NCBI RefSeq assembly: GCF_963169125.1
Contig: NC_084799.1
Location: 65,208,643-65,272,642 of the forward strand
Direction: 5' to 3'
From: Humulus lupulus
Lineage: Eukaryota; Streptophyta; Magnoliopsida; Rosales; Cannabaceae
DNA length: 64,000 bases
A program made the position numbers and the translations under genes. Below the pieces are notes generated by a model. It was not told the origin of the DNA. It was given only the letters and a program-made list of their open reading frames with translations, and ran no database searches. How positions within the stretch are numbered: the first letter of the stretch is position 1; the number at the start of each line of letters is the position of its first letter. Of this stretch, positions 11,146 through 22,373 are shown piece after piece.

Positions 11146-14010
11146 CTATTTGGTGACTTCATCACCTGATTGGGCTTGTGCATCAATGGCCATTTGCAAC
11201 TCTTTTGGGGGAGCACTCCTTGACATACCCTTCTTGGCCTTAGTGATTGAGGCATTGTAACACTCCCTTGTTTCCCTCTGGTTTCCCAATACGCATCCTA
11301 CCCATGCGTCTGTTGGGAATTTAATGGCTAAGTGGCATATAGAGGTGACGGCCCGAAGGTTGACCAGTATTGGCCTTCCAATCACTGCATTGTAGGCCGA
11401 AGGACAATCAACTACTATAAAAGTAGTGAGTAATGTCCTGTTGGCGGGTGCAGTACCTGCTATCACTGGAAGACTGATTGACCCCCTTAGAGCAAGTCCC
11501 TCACCAGAGAAACCATAAATTGTTTGGTTGCAAGGCTCCAAGTCCTTTATGGACAACTTCATCCGTTCCAGTGAAGATTTATACAGGATGTTAACTGAAC
11601 TTCCTGTATCGACCAGTACTCTTTTCACCACCATATTGGCAATCTGAACATCCACGACCAGCGGATCGGAATGTGGGAACCGGACATGTTGGGCATCATT
11701 ATCAGAGAAAGTTATTACATCGTCCTCTGTTCGAGCCTTTTTGGTTGCCTGATCCTCCACAGTCATCATCTCGATGTCCTGGTCATGGCGTAGGGTCCGA
11801 GCGTATCGTTCCCTTGCCTTTTCTCTATTTCCCGCGAGATGCGGGCCTCCGCAGATGGTGAGTAAGGTGCCTGCCACGGGATCAGGTTGTAAAGGTGGCG
11901 AGCGTTGGCGTGCAGGTGCCTGCTCGTTGCCACCCAGAGCCTCTCGTTGGGAAGCTCCCGCAGCTCGCACGTATCTCCTCAAGTGTCCTTGTCTAATAAG
12001 GAACTCGATTTCATCCTTCAGCTGGTTACACTCATTCGTATCATGTCCGTAGTCATTGTGAAAGCGACAAAACTTGGTTGTATCTCTTTTTGAAATATCC
12101 TTTCGAATGGGAGCGGGTCTTTTGTAGGGTACATTGGAACTTGTGGCCTGATACACCTCTGATCGAGACTCAACAAGGGCGGTATAGTTGGTGAACCTTG
12201 GCTCATAACAGTTGCCCTTAAGGCGCTTACTCTCGGAGGTAGAGGGTTCGTTATGGGGCTGTTTTCCCCCATTCTTGCCATTGCCATTCCCGTTGCTTTT
12301 GCCGTTGCCATTGGGCTTTGACCCATTGACAGCTTTGGCGGGGTCTTCAGTCCCTTTGTCCTTATTTGGGGGCTTTCCCTCGCTGGCAATTGCATCCTCG
12401 AGCTTGATGTATCGATCAGCTCGATCCAAAAATTCTTGGGTAGTTTTAACCCCATGCTTCCTGAGGCTACTCCAAAGGGGCGTACGGTGCCTAACTCCTG
12501 CAGTTAGGGCCATCATTTTGCCTTCGTCCCCCACTATTTTGGCCCCAGCTGCTGCTCGCATGAAACGCTGGACATAATCTTTCAGTGGTTCTCCTTCTTG
12601 TTGGCGTATCTCGACTAGATGGTTTGCCTTAGTGGGGTGCACACGACCCGCGTAGAATTGTCCGTAAAACTCATTTACGAACATCTCCCAGGATACTATA
12701 CTTGCAGAAGGGAACTTAAAGAACCACTCCTGTGCAGCATCAGAAAGTGTTGCAGGGAAGATCCTGCATCGAGCGTCTTCAGACACCTTCTGAATGTCCA
12801 TTTGTATCTCAAACTTGTTGACATGAGATACCGGGTCACCATACCCATCGAAGTTTGGAAATGTGGGCATTTTAAACTTACTGGGGGTTTCAGCCATGGC
12901 AATCCTTTGTATGAAAGGGGTGCCCCTTCTCCTGTCATACTCGATATGAGATGTTGTTCCTCCGACCAGCTGTTGCACTGCTTGGTTCAGGGCATCTATT
13001 TGGGCCTGGACGACCTCTGGGATTGCCGGTGCAGCTGGCGCCGGGGGGGGCGTACTCACCATGCTTCTCACGTCGATCATTAAGTACATCCCTCAAATCA
13101 TCATCGCGAGGCCGCTCCTCGCTGGCTCCCAATCGGCTGAACACATTATTCTGCTTAGGTTGCCCCCCAGCGTTATGGCTAACTGGCCTGTTTTCTCTGG
13201 GAGGTGTAGTCTTGCCTCCACCTTTCTCCTCTTGCCTTCGACCAGCATTTCTCCTGCCTGAATCAGCCTCATTGTAATCATGGCCATCTCTGAACTGTGG
13301 CTGACTTCGGTGCGAACGACTGTTCGCACTATTCCCGTGGGCTGGTCTTCCACGAGCGTCGGGGGGTGGCCTGCGTTGGTCGTGGTGTCCCCGTGCACTT
13401 TGTGCCATGGGGCGCCCCTGACCGCAGAGCCTGACTCTGGATTCCTCCTATTAGCAGAAGGGTGTGGCCCCCTGCTCGGTAGGTTTGGCTCCTCTTCCAG
13501 TGGGCGTCTAGGGCTATGGGGCTAATGCCCTGCCCTATTCTACCTTGAGTGCGGAGGATTGCCTCAACCAGCTGGGAATGGAGGTTGTGGTCCAAGATCT
13601 CTTGGTGGGGCCTCATTTTGAGACACGGGTGGCTGCTCTGCCCTTTGAGGTGGCAAATCCGGCTGAGAAGCCGGTGCAGCCTGATTCCTTGCCAGTTGGA
13701 CGGCTGCTTCAAGGGCGGCCATCGCGTCCCTCTGCCGACGGTCCATCTCGGCTTGCCGCTCACTCAACTCCTAACGTTGACGCTCTATTTCTTGCTATTG
13801 TCGAGCCATGGTTTCCGCAGCACTCTCTTGACTGGCCCTCAGATTGGCCAATTCCTCTTGCAATACTCCCAAAGTAATTCTCAGCGTTTCGAAGTCCAGT
13901 TCCTCCTCATCAAACTCCAAGTGTGGTTCATTCTCAACCATGTTTGGGGGAGGAGGTTGAGACGGTGCAACGTCAGCAGCCTGCCAAGTCTTCCTGGATG
14001 TCTTTGCCAT
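11146..14010 (-). pseudogene. Gag-protease of gypsy A
   Basis: Gag forms the particle and protease matures it. The likely start is the ATG at 14010 (MAKTSRKTW), shortly after the primer site. One frame runs to 11146 but carries about six in-frame stops in its first 900 bp, then stays open for 647 codons from 13089. The capsid region includes PSKFKMPTFPNFDGYGDPV and WFFKFPSASIVSW. The zinc knuckle is CRFHNDYGHDTNEC, with His in place of the second Cys, as in other Tat elements. Protease has VLVDTGSSVNILY. A glycine/asparagine-rich linker lies between capsid and knuckle. Confidence 0.9.
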
Positions 14011-14036
14011 TAGTACCTTCAACAACTTCTTCTCAA

Positions 14037-14055
14037 GCTCTCAATGAAAGCACCA
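14037..14055 (-). other. Primer-binding site of gypsy A
   Basis: Three bases inside the 5' LTR the minus strand reads TGGTGCTTTCATTGAGAGC. Element B has the identical 19 bases next to its LTR (56400-56418). A shared primer site with otherwise different LTRs supports common lineage. I could not assign the tRNA without a database. Confidence 0.7.
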
Positions 14056-14058
14056 GAA

Positions 14059-14666
14059 TGTTGACCCTCGTTTTGGCCAACTGACACGGAGTCAAATGCT
14101 TGATGTGATCGAAAGTATTGAATAAGATCTAATGGAAAGAAAAATAGACAGCACAACAATTTATAGTGGTTCGGCCCCAAGAATTGGTAATGACCTACAT
14201 CCACTTAGGCTATTATTGATCTTGATTTTCAAAGGGGTGATCAAAGAACTAGGGTTCTTTGAGTTTCACAAGCCTTAGAGGGATGATTAATACAACCGAA
14301 AGATAATAGCCAAAATTCCCTTGCTCTCTCTTCTAAAGCACAAACAAAAATTAGCCAAAAAGTCTCCCCCTTGAGCTACCTCTTCTTTATTTATAGGCTC
14401 AAGGTCGGTTACATGAATCAATCAAAGATCTTTTTACCTAATTAATCGGATAATCTGGTATAAAGGGAAATAATCTCGGATATGATTACAACTGTACAAG
14501 ATTATTAAAAAATATACGGAGTATACGAGCAGTCTGGTCGTATATAAAACTCAAATGCTGTGTCAGGGGGACACCCCTGATCGATGGTCGAACAGAACCT
14601 CTGCCAGGTGTCATCCACGTGTTGAAAATATTTGCCACGTCATCCATACCTGCTTTTTGGATAACA
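14059..14666 (-). repeat. 5' LTR of gypsy A
   Basis: It begins TGTTGACCC on the plus strand and ends GGATAACA before the ATCAT duplication. It matches the 3' LTR 2621-3238 almost base for base, so the insertion looks fairly recent. The TATA box on the minus strand is at 14388-14395. Confidence 0.95.
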
Positions 14667-16528
14667 ATCATAAACTTAACAAATAAATTTACTAACTTAT
14701 TAATTCATCGTGACTCCACTAAAGACTGAGAATTGCACTCTTGAATTCATAGAACGCTCTATAACCAATATAGATACATTATTATTTATCCATTGTTACA
14801 ACCATAATTATCACTTAATCCTTTATAGACGGTCTACAATTAGATGGGACTAAAATACTGTTTTACCCCTCATTGTATTTTATCCTTAAAACACTTAGTT
14901 CCTTGTAAATGATATTTCAGTAAAATAATATTAATTATTAAAATGAGATCTCTATCATTTAGCACATCGAACCAAACTAAAAGGAAACCATCGTTTTACT
15001 TCTTCATCAGAAGCTATAGATATTCATATCTATGATTAACACTCCCACTCCATTATACTATCGAGTTCCCAAGATGTAAGTATGGGCTAGTTCGTAGGGT
15101 AAGCTGGTAACGAACAAGTCAAAGAACTCAAATAATACAATTAGTTAGAATACTAACCACTCATAATTGAGATTGAATTGACCTATGGTTAACTATATAA
15201 TATGACTAGGACAGATAATAACGGTAAGTTTACTTATCCTATTTTCTGTCAATATTGGTCCAGTTCGATGTAACAAATACTTCTGATCTTATCTACTTTG
15301 CTAATGTTATGGAAAGTGTTGGGAATTGTGCCCTGAAAGCATATGTAGTAGACATTGTTTTAAGAAATAAATAAATAAATTGAATTTGTTATGCATATAT
15401 TTTATGGACTATATTATTATGTGATAATATTAAGTAAATATCAGAAAAATTCCTAAGTTCATATATGTGATCTCAACCATGTATTGGTACGAGAGGATTA
15501 TGTTTGAGATAAATGAACTTGAATAGTTCGCAGTAAAATAAAATTATGGAATCTTTATATTAATTACTGCAAGTGCGGTCCATTAGTATTATGAATACAT
15601 GTGATCTAGATACGGATTACTAGTGTAGTAGGACACTTTAGTGGAGGTACTTTATATTTTAGAGAATATTTAGAACTGGACCAGATATGTTTATTAATGC
15701 TTAGTTAAATACCGTTTGGAAGTATTAATTAAATATATCAACTGATGATCATGTACAAATAGATCTTAATCCTGAAGCTACTATGAACTCCTGTTTATGT
15801 TATATGCGTTCTTTGATTTACTTGTTAGGGTTTGTCAGAATGATCAGGCTAGAAACTTTTGTTTTGGGAACTCATTAATGTAAATGGTTGGGGGCATAGT
15901 ATACAGATATGGAATCTATACCTTCCCGTAAGAGATTGAATAATGGTTCTCTTAAAGTTTGACTTTTGGGACTGAAAGGTTATTGAGCTCAAATTCATAA
16001 TTTAGTTATGAATTAACCTTCACTAGTAAAGTCAATGGTACTTTAGGAAACAAGATATAATTAAAAGGGTAAAACGGTAATTTTATTCTCGGTTAATTAT
16101 GAGTCATTATTAGAGGGTTAATTTGTATGTAATGATTATATCAATGGACGCTTTATTGTTATAAAGTGCCCAGTAAATGAAATGTCTATAATTATAAGAG
16201 TGCAGTCTCATATTTATAGTGAAGTAATCATGAGATTAATAAATTAAGATTATTTAATTAAAGAGTTTAATTAATAATCAAAAAATTATTGAAGCTTGGA
16301 ATTATAGGTCCATAGGTCCCCACAGTGGCTCTATCAACACTATTCAAGACAAGAGTTGATATAAATGGTAAAATGGTAAAAAGACATATTTAATAAGAAA
16401 TTTGTTCTTCGGGCCAAATATGTAATTATATGATAATAGTGATTAATTAATTAATTACAAATTAGTTGTAATTATCAAAATTAATTATTATATAATTTTC
16501 AAAATTATATAAACAATTAATTTATTAT

Positions 16529-17730
16529 TGTTGACTGCGTTTTTAGCCAACGACGTGAGAACGTCAATAACGACAAGCCTTCAAGAGAAATAAAAACGAC
16601 AATAGACGGTATAAACAGGAAAAGTAAATAACACAGGAGATTTTTATAGTGGTTCAGCCCCGATTGTCGGTAATAGCCTAATCCACTTAGAGTTGTGATT
16701 TATAGATCTGTACTCAAGATTAGATGGACTGAGCCAACTAAGTTTCTTCAGTACAGATGGCAAAAATACAAGAATTCTCTCTCTAGAATACTCAGACCCA
16801 ACTTTCTCTCTCTAGAATACACAGTCCCAATTTTCTCTCTCTAGAAAGAAGAAGCCCTCTCTCATCCCATAAGCTCTCTATTTATAGGCCTGGGATCCTC
16901 AACTGATATCCCCTTATGATAGGGATATTTTATTATATTTATTACATTTATTACATTTAAACATTCAAAATTCGAAATGTAACAAACCCCCCATTTGTGA
17001 GAAGAATGAGAGATTCCCGCGTATGTTGTTGAAGTTGTCTCTGGGAATCTTGACTTAGTCTCCTCTAGCTAGTTGATCCACCTCTTACTGACCACCCATG
17101 CAAGTGTTGGTCGGACGTGCATGGTGGTAGGACATGCATGGTGGTAGGACATGTTTTCGTGGGTTGAACGTGCATGGTGGTAGGACATGCACTTCTCTCC
17201 TCTAACATGGCACTCTCCTCTAGCATGCCATGTTCCTCCTTGAACCAATCTCCTTGGCTTCTCCTCGGACCAAGGTGGTCCGAGGCAACCTCCTTGGCAC
17301 CTCACCTTGGACAACATTGAGGCAACCTCCTCCATGACATCTCACCTTGGACAAGTTCAAGGCATCCTCCTTTAGCATCTCCCAAACATGTCCGATCGAA
17401 CATTGTATAGGCTCTCCTTATCAAAATCTAAGTCTCCATCCTCTTGCATGAGACTCCTCCTCCTTAGCTACTTACCTTGGACACGTTCGAGCCAACACTT
17501 AGGAAACCTTGGGAGGCTTGCCTCCTACACACCCTTGGGGTCTCTTAGGACCACATCCTCCTTGGGGTCTCCTAAGACCACTTTCTCCTTGGGGTCTCCT
17601 AAGACCACTCCCTTGGGGTCTCCTAGGACCACATCCTCCTTGGGGTCTCCTAGGACCACTCCCCTTAGCTCTCCTAGAATGCATTCTCCTTAGCCTCCTA
17701 GGATGCATTCTCCAATTTTTGGGTATAACA
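16529..17730 (-). repeat. Solo gypsy LTR C inside copia J
   Basis: A 1.2-kb LTR starts TGTTGACTGCG and ends GGGTATAACA. It is flanked by exact ATTAT duplications (16524-16528 and 17731-17735), and the other LTR of J is uninterrupted at this site. A TATA box on the minus strand near 16879-16886 and the conserved R/U5-like text (TGGTTCAGCCCCGATTG, compare TGGTTCGGCCCC in A) show it is a Tat-type LTR in minus orientation. Internal sequence was lost by LTR-LTR recombination. Confidence 0.88.
17530..17690. repeat. Minisatellite within solo LTR C
   Basis: Five to six tandem units built on CTTGGGGTCTCCTAAGACCAC, each about 25-32 bp, differ by a few bases. Each unit contains a short inverted repeat (GGTCTCCTAAGACC). 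The repeat explains the small ORFs seen in both directions here; they are not genes. Confidence 0.85.
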
Positions 17731-18094
17731 ATTATAATTTTTGAAATTATAATAAATAAATATTTAATTTTCCAAAATTAGTATTTAATTAAAATTGGTT
17801 TTAATTAATTAGTATAATTAATTAAATATCTTTATTTGAGTGGGAGATAATAATCTGATAAGTTCAAATTGGATTTGAATTTAAAAAATTGATATTTATT
17901 CAAATAATTAATTATATGTGATAATTAGTTAAAAAGATAATAGATTCAAATTTGAATTAATTATCAGGTTGTTGGATTTCATCTGATAAGGTAGTTTGAA
18001 TAAATAATTAAATAATTATGGAAAAATCAAATATCCCTAATTTATAGGGTGTTGCACGACATACACAGTTTCTGGACTATGTGTGGTGTGCAGC

Positions 18095-18104
18095 TATATA
18101 AAAA
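18095..18104 (+). promoter_or_regulatory. LTR TATA box, copia J
   Basis: TATATAAAAA precedes the likely R region of the 5' LTR. The same text occurs near 21047 in the 3' LTR. Confidence 0.5.
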
Positions 18105-18733
18105 TCAGGGGTATATTTTTCACTTTTATTTATTTAATTAATTAATTAATTAATGGAAAATTCAAAAGTTAGTTTTTGATATTTTCATTAATAAGATAAT
18201 TAATTAATTAAAAGATAAATTGTAAATTAGTTACATATTTATTTTTTAAATTTAAATATTTTCCATAAGAGTTAAACTTATCAGAAAATAAATAAGATAC
18301 TAAAATTATTCGCTCTAAGGAAAATAACAATACTTTTCTATCTCTCCCTGAAAAAGATACAGAACCAATCTCAGGTCTATTCTTTTGATCTCGTGTGTTT
18401 AGTACATCAAGTTGAATCAGAAATATTTCACCATTTATTCTCTAAGTGCTCACACACTTCTTGAGGGGTAGAGAGCGTTGTGGAAGATCTTAGTGTGAGT
18501 ACTTGGGAGCAGCTTGGATAGGAATATCGTTTATTTTACGAAAAGATAGCAAGGACACTTGATAGGCATCAAAAGGTATGTTCTTTATTTTTTTCTTGTT
18601 AATGATTAATGTATGTATATTAATGGATCCGCATATTTAAAGGTAGTTTAAATCTGTTACAAATTTTTTTTGTTGTACACTGGGCCAACCCATCACTATT
18701 CCGTTGCGTATTAGGAAACTTGTTCCTAACAAT

Positions 18734-18745
18734 TGGTACCAGAGC
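18734..18745 (+). other. Primer-binding site of copia J
   Basis: TGGTACCAGAGC begins two bases after the 5' LTR. It differs at one position from the usual plant copia site complementary to initiator tRNA-Met (TGGTATCAGAGC). Confidence 0.85.
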
Positions 18746-18989
18746 GGTCATTAATCTCTGCATACATTAATTATTGTGTAGGCATAATATGCATTCTTAT
18801 GTTATTGTAATATGTGGTAATGGATGGATGTATGTATGTTTAAAGTTTATTCTTAAGGGTCGTTAATTATATGGTGTTTTGGGTTTAGGAATTGTTCTTA
18901 AATTTCTAGATGAAAAATGTAAGCCATTTAGGGCATAGGAATTTTTTTGTAATTTAATTTTCTGCTTTAAATTATTTGAAAAAATTTCG

Positions 18990-19140
18990 TAAGGCCCGAG
19001 CATCGGGTTCCGTGCCCCGAAGCCCGAGCCCCTACGCCTGCTGCCGTGCGCCCCTGTGCCTGCATCAACGCGCCTTCTAGCCGCACCTCCCCATGCCGAG
19101 CCACCTTGTGTCGTCGACCCTAGGGTTTCTAAACCCTAAG
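18990..19140. other. GC-rich island in copia J leader
   Basis: A patch of about 150 bp rich in GCCCGAG and CGCC words lies in the AT-rich leader. It parallels the island at 1297-1480 in copia H at a similar place relative to the LTR, so it may be a conserved property of these leaders (packaging, translation or structure are guesses). Confidence 0.5.
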
Positions 19141-19256
19141 GCTTGCATCTTTGTTATCTATTTAAATTGTGGGCCTAATTTATTTTAAGCCCATAATTAA
19201 AATTGTTTTGTTTTGAATTAATTGTTTGAGCCCAAATTCAAAAGTAGGCCTAATAA

Positions 19257-19598
19257 CAGTATATAGCATCTTGTGAAGCAGCTAAGGAGACTGTGTGGCT
19301 CAAGAAGTTCTATTCTGATCTGGAAGTAGTGTCAAACGTGGATAAGCCACTAGTCCTATACTGTGACAATAGTGGGTCAGTAGCTAACTCAAAGGAACGA
19401 CGGAGTCACAAGAGGGGAAAGCACATCGAGAGGAAATATCACTTGCTCAGAGAGATAGTTCATCGAGGAGATGTTACAGTTATGAAGATAGCTTCAAAAC
19501 ATAATCTTGCAGATCCTTTCACAAAGACTTTATCTATGAAATCTTTTAAGGAGCATGTAAGAAACATAGGAATGAGAGAGATGCCTCATTTGCTTTAA
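19257..19598 (+). pseudogene. RNase H carboxyl-terminal fragment of copia J
   Basis: About 110 codons encode the end of the copia polyprotein: ASCEAAKETVWLKKF, LVLYCDNSGSVANSKE, HIERKYHLLREIV and HNLADPFTKTL are family landmarks of copia RNase H. The reading frame is open to its natural stop just before the polypurine tract. Everything upstream in pol is deleted, so the fragment has no independent function. Confidence 0.93.
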
Positions 19599-19612
19599 GG
19601 CAAGTGAGAGAT
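19599..19612 (+). other. Polypurine tract of copia J
   Basis: GGCAAGTGAGAGAT immediately precedes the 3' LTR start TGTTGGGA, in the form usual for plant copia elements. Confidence 0.8.
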
Positions 19613-21678
19613 TGTTGGGAATTGTACCCTGAAAGCATATGTAGTAGCCATTGTTTTAAGAAATAACTAAATAAATTGAATTTGTTATGCATATATTTTA
19701 TGGAATATATTATTCTGTGATAATATTAAGTAAATATCAAAAACATTCCTAAGTTCATATATGTGATCTCAACCACATATTGGTACGGGAGGATTGTGTT
19801 TGAGATAAATGAACTTGAATAGTTCGCAGCAAAATAAAGTTATGGAATATTTAGATTAATTACTGCAAGTACGGTCCACTAGCATTATGAATACATGTGA
19901 TCTAGATCCGGATTACTAGTGTAGTAGGACACTTTAGTGGAGGTACTTTATATATTAGAGAATATATAAAATTGGACCAGATATGTTTATTAATACTTAG
20001 TTAAATACCATTTCAAAGTATTAATTAAATATATCAACTGATGTTCATGTACAAATAGATCTTAATCTTGAAGTTACTATGAACTCCTGTTTATGTTATA
20101 CGAGTTCTTTGATTCACTCGTTAAGGTTTGTCAGAATGATCAGGCTAGAAACTTTTGTTTTGGGAACTCATTAATGTAAATGGCTGGGGACATAGTATAC
20201 AGATATGGAATCTATACATTCTCGTAAGAGATTAATAATGGTTCTCTTATGGGTTGACTTTTGTGACTAAAAGGTTATTGAGCTCAAATTCATAATTTAG
20301 TTATGAATTAACCTTCACTAGTAAAGTCAATGGCACTTAAGGAAACAATATATAATTAAAAGGGTAAAACAGTAATTTTTTCCCCGGTTAATTATGAGCC
20401 ATTATTAGAGGGTTAATTTGTATGTAATGATTATATCAATGGACGCTTTGTTATTATAAAGTACTCAGTAAATGAAATGTCTATAATTACAAGAGTGGCT
20501 CTGTCAACACTATTCAAGGCAAGAGTTGATATAAATGGTAAAAAGACATATTTAAGAAGAAATTTGTTCTTCGAGCCAAATATGCAATTATGTGATAATA
20601 GTGATTAATTAATTAATTACAAATTAGTTGTAATTATCAAAATTAATTATTATATAATTTTCAAAATTACATAAATTAATTTATTATAATTTTCAAAATT
20701 ATAATAAAATAAATATTTAATTTTTGAAATTAGTAGTTAATTAAAATTGGTTTTAATTAATTAGTAAAATTAATTAAATATCTTTATTTGAGTGGGAGAT
20801 AATAATTTGATAAGTTTAAATTGGATTTGAATTTAAAAGATTAATATTTATTCAAATAATTAATTATGTGTGATAATTAGTTAAAAAGATAATATATTCA
20901 AATTTAAATTAATTATCAAGTTGTTGGATTTTATTTGATAAGGTAGTTTGAATAAATAATTAAATAATTGTGAAAAAATCAAATATCTTTAATTTATAGG
21001 GTGTTGCACGACACACATAGTCCCTGGAATATGTGTGGCGTGCAGCTATATAAAAATCAGGGATAGATTTTTCACTTTTATTTATTTAATTAATTAATTA
21101 ATGAAAAATTCAAAAGTTAGTTTTTGATATTTTCATTAATAAGATAATTAATTAATTAAAAGATAAATTGTAAATTAGTTACATATTTATTTTTTAAATT
21201 TAAATATTTTCCATATAAGTTAGACTTATCAGAAAATAAATAAGATACTGAAATTATTCGCTCTAAGGAAAAGAACCATATTTTTCTATCTCTCCCTGAA
21301 AAAGATACAAAACCAATCTCAGGCCTATTCTCTTGATCTCATGTGTTGAGTACATCAAGTTGAATCAGAAATGTTTCATCCTTTATTCTCTAAGTGCCCA
21401 CACACTTCTTGAGATGTAGGGAACGTTGTGGAAGATCTTAGTGTGAGTACTTGGGAGCAGCTTGGATAGGAAAATCGTTTATATTACGAAAAGATAGCAA
21501 TGACACTTGATAGGCATCAAGAGGTATGTTCTTTATTCTTTTCTTGTTTATGATTAATGTATGTATATTAATGGATCCGCATATTTAAAGTAGTTTAAAT
21601 ATGTTACAAAAAAAATTTGTTGTACACTAGGCCAACCCATCACTATTCCGCTGCATATTAGGAAACTTGTTCCTAATA
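19613..21678 (+). repeat. 3' LTR of copia J
   Basis: It starts TGTTGGGAATTG and ends GTTCCTAATA (the final CA has become TA). It aligns along its full length with the 5' LTR, apart from the nested insertion in that copy and a deletion of about 130 bp in this one. Several substitutions suggest an older insertion than gypsy A or D. Confidence 0.92.
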
Positions 21679-21941
21679 GAAATAACATAACACTACAATG
21701 TGTAAGTAGATCATATCGTAGATTGGAAAGTCGTTGTAAATCTTGTGCACTGACTAATCTTAGGACTAACTTATGTTTGAACATATATTCATATTTATAT
21801 TCCACTGTGATTACGTCACTATAAATATGATTAGCTATATGCTCGGGATTTAATGAAAGTTTATATTAAACAAATAATAATGAAAATAAAAGTTGTGAGC
21901 AAAGTTATTCACCAATTCAAAAATGATTTCTATTCTTTTAT

Positions 21942-22305
21942 GGGTTTATACTTTTTTGGACCCTGTGTTTTTTCCCATTACCTGTTTGGACCCTGTGTTT
22001 TGAAAAATTACTTTTTGGACCCTATGTTTTGTAAAATTATTAAAATAGAACCCTAAACCTGGTTTTGGTCAATGTTTTCTCAACTAAAATTACAAATAAT
22101 TTACCAAGCTAACAATTCATAACAAAAATAAAACCATTCTGCTTAAAAATTGCGTTGTTATATTCAATTTTTTCTTCATCAAAATTGAGTTTAGGGTTCT
22201 ATTTTAACCATTTTACAAAACATAGGGTCCAAAAAATAATTTGTCAAAACACAGGGTCCAAACAGGTAATGAGACAAAACACAGGGTCCAAAAAGGTATA
22301 AACCC
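21942..22305. mobile_element. MULE-type MITE M1
   Basis: A 364-bp element with long terminal inverted repeats (GGGTTTATAC... and ...GTATAAACCC) is flanked by exact 9-bp duplications TTCTTTTAT (21933-21941 and 22306-22314). Nine-base duplications are characteristic of Mutator-like transposons. The arms carry repeated GGACCCTGTGTTTTG words. No transposase is encoded. A diverged relative is M2 at 31282. Confidence 0.9.
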
Positions 22306-22373
22306 TTCTTTTATTGATAATAAAATAAGATTACAAAGAAATTATGTTTTAATTAGAACATAAAACCCCAACA

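Larger units (their letters stand above)
2621..14666 (-). mobile_element. Full-length Ty3/gypsy element A, Tat lineage
   Basis: The element is bounded by LTRs of about 0.6 kb (2621-3238 and 14059-14666) and an exact 5-bp duplication ATCAT (2616-2620 and 14667-14671). On the minus strand the order is LTR, primer site, gag-protease, reverse transcriptase, RNase H, a second RNase H, integrase, polypurine tract, LTR. The dual RNase H and the CX2HX4HX4C gag knuckle are Tat-lineage marks. Between integrase and the 3' LTR it carries an extra intron-containing gene on the opposite strand (4690-7167). Gag-pol has several stops and frameshifts, so this copy is not autonomous. It inserted into the LTR of copia H. 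Confidence 0.93.
15317..18731 (+). repeat. 5' LTR of copia J with nested solo LTR
   Basis: It starts TGTTGGGAATTG and ends GTTCCTAACA, an inverted-terminal TG...CA pair. Removing the nested solo LTR C and its duplication leaves about 2.2 kb, consistent with the 2.07-kb 3' LTR, which lacks about 130 bp corresponding to about 16206-16335 here. TATATAAAA at 18095 is the likely TATA box. Confidence 0.9.
15317..21678 (+). mobile_element. Copia element J, internally deleted
   Basis: Two long LTRs (15317-18731 and 19613-21678) flank only about 880 bp of internal DNA. The internal part holds an initiator-Met-type primer site, an AT-rich leader with a GC-rich island, the last part of RNase H (19257-19598) and a polypurine tract. 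All of gag, protease, integrase and most of RT are missing, by one large deletion ending near 19256. Flanks are GAAAG (15312-15316) and GAAAT (21679-21683), a target duplication with one change. The element inserted in the LTR of copia H. Confidence 0.88.
1868..22373 (-). repeat. 5' LTR of copia element H, split by nested insertions
   Basis: Read on the minus strand, the LTR starts at 22373 with TGTTGGGG and ends at 1868 with TTATCA. Its surviving pieces are 1868-2620, 14672-15316, 21684-21941 and 22315-22373, about 1.7 kb in all. They are separated by gypsy A, copia J and MITE M1, each flanked by its own target duplication, which shows the pieces were once continuous. The 5' end resembles common plant copia LTRs. 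The left boundary is uncertain by tens of bases. DNA right of 22373 is the insertion-site flank. Confidence 0.55.

Noticed and set aside
12619..13083. 154-codon plus-strand ORF across gag of A
   Set aside because: It is a shadow of the gag frame, which carries the capsid and protease motifs on the minus strand.
17388..17781. Leu/Ser- and Trp/Gly-rich ORFs in several frames
   Set aside because: They are translations of the minisatellite inside solo LTR C in different frames.
15312..21683. Perfect target duplication for copia J
   Set aside because: The flanks are GAAAG and GAAAT; one base differs, so I call it a decayed duplication rather than a perfect one.
21853..22056. 67-codon ORF with repeated FGPCV-like text
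   Set aside because: It runs from copia H LTR into MITE M1; the repeats are the MITE inverted-repeat words.
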